NCBI GenBank assembly: GCA_018389105.1
Contig: JACATO010000653.1
Location: 434,001 to 498,000 of the forward strand
Direction: 5' to 3'
Length of the DNA: 64,000 bases
DNA from: Nautilus pompilius
Taxonomy: Eukaryota > Mollusca > Cephalopoda > Nautilida > Nautilidae
The notes beneath the pieces are model-generated. The model did no database searches. It saw only the letters and a program-made list of their open reading frames with translations, and was not told the DNA's origin. Of the stretch, positions 51,462 through 63,300 are shown piece after piece. The position numbers were made by a program, and so were the translations under genes. The stretch's first letter is position 1; every line of letters begins with the position of its first letter.

Positions 51462-52736
51462 TTTCATTTGGCATCTTTGATGGTGAGAAAATATTCTATT
51501 CCAAATATTTCATGTAGTTTGTTTATCACCGTCTGTGCAAATGAAGCTATCAGAACCAATACATTTGTCTTCTTATCCCCTGCTGCATTTGACCTGCAAT
51601 AAGTGGGGACATGTGACCCTACAACCAGCACGAAATAACTCACTCATCAATTTTAGACGAGCGAGGAATAATTCAACGAACACACTTTCAGAAATACAGT
51701 AGACCAGTTCGTGAAAATTAGGTTTTTTTAATCCCAGGTAGATGAATCTTTAGTTGAGAGTGGCTGGGTCTGAGAACTTACAGCAAACTGATCGACTTGA
51801 ACCAAATGGGAAAAGTTCAAGGATGCTAAATGTGCCTAGAAGTAATTTTTTCTAAAAAGGGGGCTAATTCAAATTCTGAAATTGTTCCACTGACAATAAC
51901 CAATGGAGGTCTGGTGTGAAGCATTGAAAGCTGAAATTTTGTGGATTTACATTCAGTATCAGCCTACAACTCAAATGAAGGTGGGAAGTCTTCCAAGCAA
52001 TGTTTCCATAGTGTCATAACTTCCAAGTTTTCCTGCAAAGCAGAGAAAATGTCCTATTTGTGTATGATTCACTTGGCAGAATTGTTGGCCGGTCAAAGAT
52101 TATTTTTTTGATATTGTCTGAAGTTAGTTTGAAAAAGAGCAGCAGCAAGCAGCAATAGACGGATGTTCATATTCACTGTTAAAATGAAGAAAGAGTAACC
52201 ACCTGCTATTTTGCATCACAATTTTCCAGGTAAGTAAAAAAAAAAAAATCTGACAGTATATTCACCTTCATCTTTTGCAAAGTTGACATCAACCACTCTG
52301 GTTTCCTCATTTTATATTTATAATCACTAGACTTTGAATAGATACAGAGACATTCTAAAAGTTCTACAAAGAAAATTGCTTTCATCTTTTTTATCCAATG
52401 CTTTTGCTACGTTGGAAGGAATAAGTTTATTTTTATCTCATTCTCATAAAACTACATCTGAACTTTTGCTTTGCATGTGACAAAATGCAGAAATTATTAA
52501 ACAGGATGATTTTATACTGTCGTGTTATGACCATTTTCTGAATGAGACAAGGTAAATATTTAGTTCTGTTCACAAAGTTAATTATTATTGTAAAACTGAT
52601 TTATGCAAATTGATGGCAAAAGGAGTATTACATCTCATCAAATTAACTTATCTCTCTCTGTATGCCTTTTCAATAATTTGATACAAAATAAATACCTTCA
52701 ACAATTGTAAGATAAAATGTTTCTGAAGTTGTATCT
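51462..52736. other. Non-coding stretch, no supported gene
   Basis: AT-rich DNA between the Tigger and the second LINE remnant. No ORF of note and no recognisable repeat. Confidence 0.45.
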
Positions 52737-52747
52737 TGCTACTGCTG

Positions 52748-53815
52748 TTGCTGTTGTTGAGCAATACGCATCGGGTTATCGCTTCATCTACAGTTCTCCG
52801 GGTTGCAATACCTCTGGTAGGTCTTGCATACCCTTCCATTTCTCCCAGAACTGGAGCGCTCTTCTCGGGTTTTTGGCTAGGGTTTCGGGTCAGTTCTCAT
52901 CTTCATTTGGGAGGCGGTGTGTTCAGGTGCAGTTTAGTATGACGTGTTCTGCCATCTCCTCACCTAATCCGCATTTTCTGCAAACAGAATCTGCCACGTG
53001 GCCTATTTTCTTCAACCAGTACTTGAGTTCTGGATGGCGTCCGCTGCGGAGGCGACTTAGGGTAACCTGCTCTGCTCTGGTTAAGTGTTTCTCATCATTT
53101 CGGTTGATCGCTTCTCCATAGATAGCCCATAGTCGGGGTGTTTAATGTGTTCACTGCAAGTAAGTCAGTGAATTGCAGCTTTGGCCGTTGTGTACAGCCA
53201 GGATGTCTTGTTCTGGTTTCTCCTGTCCCTTATTTCGCTTTGACGTTAGCCATCTTATTCCCTATAACCCCACAGTGGCTTGGGCACCATGTGAAGGCTA
53301 TTTGGTAGTCTTGGTTCTTGAGGGAGTGGAGCTTTCATCGTCGCTTTCTTGTGGTTGAGAGGAAAGGTATTGCACTCTCAGGAGCACCGACAAGCTATCT
53401 GATGCTATCCGTGCCTTCAGAGGTTCATCTTTTTCTTTCAGTATCTGGAGTGCTCTCTTAAGCGCTTTTTGCTCCGCTTGGAAGGAGGAACACCACTTTC
53501 CTGTTGGGAGGCTTTTCTGATTGATGGACATGGGGATCACTTGGTGGGCCAGTGGTGACTACTACGGCACCGCCGCCTTTTGTGTTACCCTCAGAGGTGG
53601 ACCCATCTGTATAAATTGTTAGATCGTAGGTATCCCATCCCTTATTCAATCGGGCAAGAGCTTTACGGTTGGTTTCAGCATTTGATGTTTTGATTCCGTC
53701 TAGTTCGAACTGTGGGGAGCAAATGTCCAGCCAGGGGGCAGGAGACCCGGGAAGGGCCTCGGCCAGTTGTCATCAAAGATTGATGCCGAAGTGGTTTTAG
53801 CTTTTTCCTGCCTGC
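52748..53815 (-). mobile_element. 5'-truncated LINE, RNase H and CCHC 3' portion
   Basis: On the minus strand this 1.07-kb piece starts upstream of an RNase H (YDLTIYTDGSTSEGN, about 53600-53640; SFQAEQKALKRALQIL; ARIASDSLSVLLRVQ). It continues through degraded sequence to RAEQVTLSRLRSGRHPEL and a CCHC finger CRKCGLGEEMAEHVILNC (about 52930-53080). It ends with VLLNNSNSSS read from a CAACAACAGCAACAGCAG tail. The flanks share tgctactgctg (52737-52747 and 53816-53826), a plausible target-site duplication. 5' truncation is normal for LINEs. The middle of RNase H has stops, so it is dead. Confidence 0.75.
53298..53649 (-). pseudogene. LINE RNase H domain, broken
   Basis: Two overlapping frames. 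NKGWDTYDLTIYTDGSTSEG carries the first catalytic Asp. KWCSSFQAEQKALKRALQIL carries the Glu, and ARIASDSLSVLLRV the second Asp. A frameshift near 53500 separates them. The frame ends at a stop near 53298, before the final WxPGH block. It is clearly related to, but not the same element as, the LINE at 28-30 kb. Confidence 0.75.
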
Positions 53816-53826
53816 TGCTACTGCTG

Positions 53827-54849
53827 CTGACATGGTCAAACATTTTAGTGATGGTTACTGGATAGCAGACCTGCTATCAAAAACATGGTCCAAATGTGAA
53901 CCAAAAATTCTATAATACCACAAATCCAAAGTTGGAATAGTAGTTTCATACAACACAGATTAATATTGGATCTTGTGGCCTTAATATAATCCATAAGTTT
54001 CAAAGCTGGTGCTTTGGAAACAATATGGAATATTTCCTCCCCACTGTGCAGTATCTATGTTACCTCTTAAAGATGTCCTGCCAGAAGGGAAAATTTTAAT
54101 TTGTCAGCCATTATTGGTTAGAAAATGTACCTGTTTGTGAAAGGGCCCTCAAAATACTGTAAAGGGCATTCAAAGCAGCAAAATGGGTGGTAGCATCTAA
54201 ATGACAAAAAAATCATGGAGTTTAGGCTTGACTGCAAAATCTTTCTAATTGCACTTCTCAAGAAAATGGCTGATAAATGTCTAATCTCCTATACTATCGT
54301 TTTAACATAGTAGCTCACCCAATCCTACCTGCAGAGAAAAGTTCAAGGCCATAACATTCTGCATCAGTTCCCTTTTTGTTAGCTCAGAGGTATTTTCATC
54401 TTTCAATGTACACCCAAAGAGTGAATGAGCTAACAATTGTGACATAGCCAGGTGTCTGTGGAAAGGGAATTTCTCAATCAACAAGTTAAGAAACCAATCT
54501 GTTATCACATATGGCCAACTGGAGAAGTTCTGAAAGCTGCTCCTATATCAAGGCAGGTATGAAAAAAGAGTCCCAGGATGAGACAGGTAAAGCTGGGCAC
54601 TGAATCTCTCAGCCATATAACAAAGTCCAATGCTTTCAGAAGAGCAAACTGAGAAAAAAATATTAATCATTTCCTGTGCAAACCAAACAAAAAAGAGTTG
54701 GCCATTAACAAGTAATTTAATAAGTATTTTTGTCTATACTATAAATAGTACATGCAGGAGGATACTGGTTCATATTATTTAGTGCTTCATTTTCCCATGA
54801 ACGCTACTTGTGTGAACAGAACAAATAGGTAATGCACAATTTACTTGCT
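53827..54849. other. Unresolved stretch
   Basis: A minus-strand frame at 54302-54508 reads WFLNLLIEKFPFHRHLAMSQ and continues LLAHSLF. It may be part of another decayed transposon, but I cannot assign it. The rest is AT-rich and featureless. Confidence 0.3.
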
Positions 54850-55562
54850 GAGTGATGGAAGCTGACAATGAATCTATTCTTTCTTATGATGTGGAGATCT
54901 CAAGTGTGCAAACCTTGAATAGTGATGGAGAAACATCAAAGAATGTGCCAAAGGTGGACAGTGACAATAGTTTTTGCAGTCCATAGACCCAAAGATTAGT
55001 GTCCCTGATAAAATGAAACCAATGGATTTCTTCCACCACATGGCTGACAAGACTAATCGCTGTACCACAGATTCAGGCAGTAGACGGACACCACCAGAGA
55101 GATTAAAGTGTTTGTAGCAGTAAGCATAATTATGGATCTATATTTTGTGCTGTGAAATGAGGTTATGAGGGCAGATGCCCCATCAAACCAATTGAGTAGA
55201 GTCCGAAGGTGTGGGCTACATGCTGAACTTCAGCATTTACATGGAAAGGAGCTGCCAGGGAAAGACCATCTCCAGAGAACTGAAGTCCCTTGTCCATGAA
55301 GCACAGGTCATACTATCCCTTGAGGATTAGATTTGGCATGGTTTGTGTTCTTTCATACTGCACTCTAAATCTCCACAGAGACTTCTGGCTGGATGTTGAG
55401 GCTATGGCTTCTGGAAATAGGTGGCCAAGAAAAATGATTTCCAGGTACAGTCTGTGCTCTAAAAATGGTTGCAAAGTGGAGACCATCTTTTTACACCCAC
55501 TCAGTTCCATTACTCAAACCACAACTGACTTTCTGAGTGTCATTCATTCATTGACTCAGTAG
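54850..55562 (+). pseudogene. Second piggyBac-like transposase relic
   Basis: In changing frames the + strand gives an acidic, Ser-rich N-terminus (DVEISSVQTLNSDGETSKNV), then PDKMKPMDFFHHMADKTNRC, which resembles the start of the piggyBac catalytic region. It continues with VHEAQVILSL and then TLNLHRDFWLDVEAMASGNR with WPRKM, similar to the 'DNFFTS..L...L...G..a.GT.R.nRk' block. It closes with KNGCKVETIFLHPLSSI, similar to the 'W.D.k.V..lST.h' block. The order is right but the middle is much shortened. No intact frame remains, and I found no TTAA ends. The family call rests on motif likeness only. Confidence 0.5.
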
Positions 55563-55716
55563 TTTTGTATATGTAAAATATTTAAGTTAAATACTAATAT
55601 TTTAATCAGATTAAAACAAATCCCTGCTAATTTGTGTACTGAAAGAAACATTAATGTATAAGTAAACTGAGACACTGTAATCATTCAGTCAGGTTAGGTT
55701 TGTTGAATTAATGTTA

Positions 55717-56573
55717 TCAGGTCGTTACAAAAGTTTTGTCGCTTTTTATATTATGTTAATTTGTGGTTCACTTTTTGCATTCTTGTGAAGGTGTACATAG
55801 ATAAGTTATATATTATTTTGTAGCATGTGCTTTAACATAGATTATACAAAACTTACCTTTTTAAAAAATCATAAAATGGATATTTGTTTCAGGATTCTGA
55901 ATGAAGCTTGGATAGAAAGGATTTTTGTGCCATTTTGCTTCACAAGTTCAAACCAGGCCACAAAGCGAGCGAGGCAACTTGTGGCATTAAGCAGGCAAGG
56001 TGCGAGGACACAGCAAATGAGCGCACAATACAACGATGGTTTGCAAAGTTTCAATCATGAGATGTGAGCCTTGAAGATGCGGAACGTAGCAGACGTCCTT
56101 CCAGCTGAGATGATGACCATCTGAAAGCCTCAGTTGAAGCCAATCCAAGAAAAACAGAGCAAGAAATTGCTGGAGAGCTCGAGGTAAGCACTGAAACTGT
56201 TTTCTGACATCTTGACACAATCAGCCAAGTGAAAAGGTCTGAACACACTGGGGTACGAAGTTCTCACTCACCCAGCCTATTCAGCAAACATTTCTCCCAC
56301 ATACTACTACTATTTCAAACACCCCGACAGCCTTCTCCATGTGAAATCCTTCTCCAACCAAGCAGCAATTGAAACTGCTTTCCAACAGTTTATCGACTCC
56401 AGAAATCCGGATTTTTTTCAAAAAAAGGTATAAAGGTGCTAGTAACTCGTTGACAGAAGTGTACTGATTGTAATGAAACTTACTTTGATTAATAAACTTC
56501 ACATTCAGCGATGATATGAAATCTTGTTGTGGTAAAAAAAAAAAAAACTGTCAAAACGTTTGTACCAACCTAA
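55717..56573 (+). mobile_element. mariner element, copy 2, internally deleted
   Basis: The left end is tcaggtcgttacaaaagtttt and the right end, read inward on the minus strand, ttaggttggtacaaacgtttt. TA flanks both ends (55715-55716 and 56574-56575). At 857 bp it has lost the catalytic middle: the text jumps from the equivalent of the N-terminal half (...AKQEIAGELEVSTETV-like, about 56150-56230) straight to GTKFSLTQPIQ-like C-terminal sequence near 56255. The transposase remnant is on the + strand, so this copy is inverted relative to the one at 43.8 kb. Several stops and frameshifts make it non-coding. Confidence 0.85.
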
Positions 56574-57158
56574 TATTATCTCCTAATTGTGATTCTTGAA
56601 TTTTGGTTGTCCAACTCTACAAACTTTATAATGTAATAGAGAAAACTATTCAAGAACCTGAGAAATCTTATTGCAAATCATCATATTTTGCTCTAAATTT
56701 TAAGTGATTAAGTTAGAGGATAGGAGCATTATTTCCAGGAATTTAAGCTGATGGGCAACTTAATACATTTTTAAAATTTGTATTTATCCCCTTTACTTAT
56801 TCACTTTGCAGATTTTTCCTCATACACACTTGAAATAACACCAACAACCTAACTAATTAGATGTTTTATTTACTCCTATAAACTTCCATCAGAGTTTTGA
56901 AGACCCATTCATTCAGTCTTAGATGAGAGATTTATTAAAACTGGTCAAAATCAACAACCACAATTTAAAAAGAAATTCAGATGAGTGTATAAATGAAATG
57001 ATGTATATATAATGATTATGAATTTACAATATTCAAACTAAAAAAAAAAAAAATGGAGAGAAATATAATGTTCTAATGAATCCCAATTGATTTGAAGTCA
57101 TCAAGTATTACAAAAAAAATAAAGAGAGAGAGATAGAGATACAGATATTAAGTGTCCA
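56574..57158 (-). other. RBM39: RBM39 3' UTR and downstream region
   Basis: Downstream of the RBM39 stop codon on the minus strand. Candidate polyadenylation signals AATAAA (tttatt on +) lie at 56931-56936 and 56865-56870. Cleavage would then fall about 200-300 bases after the stop, just short of the mariner copy. There is no other gene here. Confidence 0.45.
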
Positions 57159-57322
57159 TCACCGAGCAATTGTTGATGGCTGGATTCCTGGATACAGTGC
57201 ATTCCCATAACTATACTGCAAGGCTTGAGTAGATGGTAATAACAGCTGGTTTGCTCGCACAGCTTCAGCAAATAAGGCATGGTAATTTGGCAAGGGTACA
57301 TAAGCCGCTGTAATTAGCTTTC
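57159..57322 (-). CDS. RBM39: RBM39 last coding exon
   Basis: Reads GKLITAAYVPLPNYHALFAE, AVRANQLLLPSTQALQYSYG and NALYPGIQPSTIAR, then TGA (57159-57161). The first half matches the end of vertebrate RBM39; the last 20 or so residues extend beyond it. The acceptor is ctttttcag. Confidence 0.93.
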
Positions 57323-60300
57323 CTGAAAAAGAACACATTTCAGATTTTTAACATGGGTGTGATAAACATCAGACTACAGTTTAATTAACACTATGATACT
57401 AGTCTAGAAAAGTATGCAACAGAACTTTGACAAATGATTTGCAGTATTCAATTCTGTAAATTGTGTGTTACTGTAATAAAGAATGACATACAACTTCAAG
57501 TTAGTTTAGAGGATCAAGAACATGCAACTGACCAAAAATTTAGTTTTTTTTTTTTTTACAAATCTTGATCAAAAGAAAACAGAAGTTTCCTTATTTGTTT
57601 ATTCTGGTTACTCTAACTACGCAAACATTACAAAAACTATTGTTCATGGTTCCTCATTACTGTTGCATGCTTAAAGTGAATAAACACCACAAAGTCTAAA
57701 ATTTTAAAAAAATAACTGACAAATCACATTGCAGTTTCTGAACCCAGATTTATAGCTTTGCATATAATGGAAAATAATCGTGAACTATTTAATTCTCATT
57801 TGTCATCATTAAGATCCAGCTAATGAATTGTATTTTCAATGTTTATTTTCACTTATTTTAAAATAAATGGAGGAATTGCCCAAATATAAAGAAAATAAAG
57901 AAAAAAGTTACTTTTCCTTTTAACTCAATAATAAGAGACTGTAGCATACTAGCATGTTAGCCATCTTAGAGTAACAAAAAAAATTTAGTTTATTTTTAAT
58001 GTGCCCTTCCATAATCAATTGTGCAATTTAGGGAAGATTGCACTCACCTGCAAAATATCTTCCATGAAGTGCATTTACAGAAGCAACAGCTGCTGCAATA
58101 CTTGGGCATTTCACATACACATTTCCTTGAGGTGAAGCTTTATCAACGTAGATATGTACAACCCCACCATGTTTGTTACACTCTTCTATTACATCATCTC
58201 TGATCTCTTGATCCCAACTGGATTTTGATTCTCTTAAAAAAAAAAAAAAAAATTATTGAATGCAGTTACTAAGCTATCACATCTAACATTGATATATATA
58301 TATATATATATATCAATTTAAGAAAGACTTTTTCTTTCCTTCCTTACATTCTTGTATAAATGAATGAAAGTTAATGTGAAGGAAAAGGGTTATTATATTC
58401 AATCATTACATATGGAGCAAATCAAAGATTAACTGCCTCAATACTTACGAGGTTGGATCAAACATGTTAGACAGCATAAAACACTGGGTGGGTATAGGTG
58501 GAGCATTGTTAGACTGAGGCTGTTGACTGGCAGGTGCGGGTGGAGCCTGTGCAGCCGGAGATGATGACGATGATGTTGCCACAGGTGATGATGGAGCTGT
58601 AGATCCACTTGGAGGAGGATTCATATTTAAGGCGCTAGCTGCATACTGTGGAATCTGAAAACCTGTTCCTACAAAAAAAAAAAAAAAAAAATCCATTAAC
58701 AATTATTTCTAATTTTAAAGAAAAAAGGAGTTTACAAAGTGTAGTAGAGCTTTTATTTTCATTTTTTAAAATTTTATTTGCAAAATAATTGTTACTTAGA
58801 TTCTTTTAAAATGAGTAATGAGATTTGAGGAAGACCTTCCAGGTACTATATTAGGATGAAGAGTCAAGCTATAGTGTAGCAGATGATGAAAATAATTTCT
58901 TAGAAGTATGTTACTATCTTCAGGCTTAAATAGAAACTTTATTTGCTTTCAAAAGTTAACACATTTCACTAATTTGTGTTGTGTATTAAAGATAAATTAC
59001 AAATCATATGTAATAAATTCATACATTTTAAAATTCTTATTCTAAGCTTTAAACAACAGGAATATATTTGTTTATACCTGTCATCAACTTATTCAACCTA
59101 AGTACGAGTTCCATGATGCAACTTAGTAGAACTCTGTAATCACTCGTCTGAAAACATTAACTGGGGTCAGGTAGAAACCATGTTTCATACCCATTCGGTA
59201 ATTTAATTCTCTAGTTTTTTGCTGTGTGAAAACTGTCAAGCAATAATATGACATTCTATAAAATCAAAGCTAATCCAGTACCTACTGGTAAAATCTGTTT
59301 ATTCCAAAATGGACTGATATTACTAAGAGCACACCATGGAGTTTATCTTCTAAAGTACACCATTCTAGCAAAGATTTGTCCTGTTATATAATACATATAA
59401 TTGCAATAGAACTTTTATTACCTTCAGCTAGCTTTGCCATTAGCTGGAGTCTGCCAGTGGCACCAAGATCAATACCTGCTCTGTCCATTTCATCGCTGTC
59501 TAAAATAGAAGCAACTTGACTGTCAGCAGTGCGATCAGTCACATGACCAACTTTCATCGGTCGTCCAGCCAACTCAAAGCCATTTAACTGTTCCAATGCC
59601 TTTTTGGCATCATCTGAATCATGGAACTACAAATAAACAAATAAGTCATTAAAAGCTAAACAAGATAAGTTTTGCTCCAAGATAACTCCTTAAAATAGGA
59701 ATAGTGATGCCTGCACTGCTTTTGTTGAAAGTTAAATGCTATTCATTTTTCTTCTTTCTAACATTTAGGAAGTTTAAGGGGAGACCTAGAATGCCACACA
59801 TCTGCAGAATGGTGCTAAATTTGAATAAATTCACATAAATTTCATGAGCTTGGTGATATGTAAGTTCTTTGAATTTGATTGAATTGGATGATGACAATGA
59901 ATAAATCAACACGTGACCAGCAGTGAAAGATTGCTTTCCTTTTATTTAAGGCGTTTTGCTTGTAAAACAGTATTAATGGCTGAGGTTTCTGTTTTAAAGT
60001 CATTGAGAATGGTTGCATGTGAACACTGTAAATAACTGAAGCAGTGTGAAGTGTCTTGTGTTGCAATGCAAATCAAACTTTTTAAAAAATGGCACTGTAG
60101 GAGATGATGCTTAATATAGTTTCAATATGCAGCAACGTTAAATAAACAAATCCAAATTTCAATGTAGTCACATTACCTTATTTCAAAATCAACTGAACTA
60201 ATGAGACCACAGATCACAAACTCTGTTTTTTACCCTCAGTTTGCAAGATAGTAAGAATACTACAGGAGAACAAATATTATTTGTACATAAAGTGAAGTAA

Positions 60301-63300
60301 ACAATTCTTGGAAATATTTCTGGCTATAACCAATCTTGAATTGACTAACAGCAGAAAACAGGAGTACTCACTGTAATAAAGCCATAACCTTGGGATCGAC
60401 CAGTTTCATGATCTCTTATCAATTTAATATCATCAATCTGCAAAAAAGTGGTAATCAAGAGTTTACAAGGCATATGTACTAAAGCAAAAATGGCAAATAC
60501 TGCTGTTATTTCTGCTAACATTAATATCTCCAAAATACAAAAATGATTACATAAATAAGATACAAAAGACTTTCTTGGATAAATGCACCCACTTACTCTA
60601 CACGGTTTCACTGATTAACTAAAGCACATGACCCAAACACAGGTATCTGATTGGCTAATTTGGTTTTTTTTTTCCATGAATTTTTTATTGTAAATTGATA
60701 TTCAGAATATTTTTAATATTTTAAAAACACAAACCAACAAATTGGCCAACAATGTGTACAGTGCTAGCTTATGTATTTAACAGAGACCAAAGACTGTTTC
60801 TTGAAGAATTAAATTCTGTAGTTGTGCACACATTTCTGAAAAGCTTGGAGAGGGTGAGGTTTATGCCATGTAAGATAACAGACGCAATGCACCACAGGAG
60901 TTAATGAAATCATTGAGGGGGGCAGCACAACAAAACTGACAAGTCTGACAAATCACCTCCAGACTATATATGGAGTGCCAACTTTCAATGTATCTTCCTT
61001 ATGGTGGAGGCATGTTCTAACAGTATGTAAATAGGCAGTCATTTTGTATTGTTTTCATTTACCACTGACTAAAAAAAAAGTTAAACTCAGCTTGAACACT
61101 AATCACACTGAGAAACTAGATATTTTTTAGAATTTATTTTCCAATTTCAACAAATCTGTTTTTGAGTATAGCACTGCTTACTCTGCATCTAGAAATCTTT
61201 TTTGCAATATAAAACAATTGAGAATTTAAAGTTAGGGGAGAAGTATAGAAGATAGCTATAAATCTGCTTTTTTCTTCACTTGTTTGATTAATTTATTTTA
61301 TTGCATACGATTGTTGGTGCCTCAATTAGAAAGACATAAATAATCTTGTGCTATTTCTGTTTTCTCAAGAGTAAATAAGCTTTCAATCACAAGGTTGGAA
61401 GTTTTACCTAATGCAGATAGAAGTACTGTTCTGTGGCATTAACAAGAGTCATTACTCTTGATCAAAACAATATTTGGTGGGGTACAAATCCCTTCCAAAA
61501 TGGCAAGTTCATAAAGCACAACTGAACAAAATCTATCAAATCAGAACTGAATTCATATAGTAAAAAGTGGAATGATTTCCATTCAATATGACCAACCTTA
61601 AAATAATGAAATATTAGATGTTCGTTAATAAAATCTCAATATAAAATACATGCACTCTTTCCTTCATCTCTTAATAAATATCCCCCTCAATTTAACTTGT
61701 TGCATTTTAACAAGTTGTAAGCGTAATCACAACTAATAAGTGAAAATACTGCCTTACCTTCCCAAAGGGCTCAAAAATTCCTCTCAGCATTTCTTCAGTG
61801 ATGTTGAAATGTAATGAACCAACATATAACCGCATTGGCCCACAGGTGCCTTTCTGTAATGTTGTTGTTGCATTTGCTGCTCTGTTTTTCTCAGCCTGAG
61901 ATGGCTGAACCATGATGGGCACTCCTAAAAGTCTCTGGCCAGTTAAAGCTAAGGCCTTCGTGACACATTCTACATCAGAGAATTCTACGTATGCGATGCC
62001 TTTTGACCTTCGAGTCTTGTTATCTGTGATAAGTCTGACATCACGAACCTGGCAATGAAACAATGAGCTCTGTTCATCCTGTCATTGCTTGCAAGTATAT
62101 TCAGACATGCATACATCTTAGTTGATAATTCTGGTAAATTTGGCTTTAGAATAAATTGTGTTAAAGCAATACATTTTTCATGTTGTTTTAAACAAAATAT
62201 TGAAATCTTTCAATGTTCTTGGTAATAAAAAAATTCTTTCTCAAGCTAATGATACAACTCATTTTATATATGACAAACCAAGACTGAAAGTAATCTCTTT
62301 AAAGGACACTGCTAAAAGTCACTTTAGTCAACATTTCTTACTGATATTTTTCTGTATTTACTTACAGTATCAAAACATCACTATACATGTGATAATTTAC
62401 TAACTAAATATAAGTGTAGGAAGTATACCTATAACATAAAAAATCCCTTTATTAAAAGGACCTTCATTCACTGCAATATTCCCAGTTATGGAGTGTAAAA
62501 CTGCACACCAATTCCCAACAATTTTTATCTTTTAATTAAAAAATGATTGAAGCTGAAAAAGATGCTAAATTTCTTCTTTTCTGGACTAATTCATTACATT
62601 TAATTTTTAATCTACAGAAAACCCACAATCACTATTTTATTGACGAAACAAGTCTCACTTTGAGCACTTCAAATTCGCTTTACATCCATCCAGAATGAAG
62701 ATAACTGCTAGATGTATTAGTGTTGAATTGGATTAACCCCATCAAATGATACTTTTCTGTATATGAAGTACTTAACAAGCTATTTAATAAAAAGCAAAGC
62801 TACAACTCATGTAGTAGTTCCTAAAAAAGATCTTTTTCTCGATGCTTTTTTTAAAAGGCATTGCAAATTAAAATTAAACTAATATTTTTATAAATTTTGT
62901 TAAGTGTATGCTTCAAGAAAACTAGATGAGAACATTTCCCCCCTTTAAGTACCTTATTAAGTACATTTATTTCCTGTAATCACAAAATTACTCCTTTACA
63001 ATACTTAATGTTATTTTGGTTTTGTATTCTAACTAATATGCTAACTTTGTTTTTGCTAACATTTACATAAGTTCAATTCTTAAAAGTTTAGTACTAATTT
63101 ATATTTCAAAATCTAAGAAGTATTTACCTTTCCAATTGAAGAAAAAAATTCTTCTAAATCTCTTGGTCGAATCCTAGCAGACAGCTGCATACAAAATATG
63201 GTTCGGGCATCCCTCTCTTCTGGTGTTAATTCAGGGCCTGGCTGCCTAAAAGAGGAAACTAACTCTCTCAAGTTTCTGCACAAAACATGCAATGTGTCAA

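Noticed and set aside
52717-53121. Plus-strand 134-codon ORF
   Set aside because: It is the opposite strand of the LINE C-terminal CCHC region, which reads sensibly on the minus strand.
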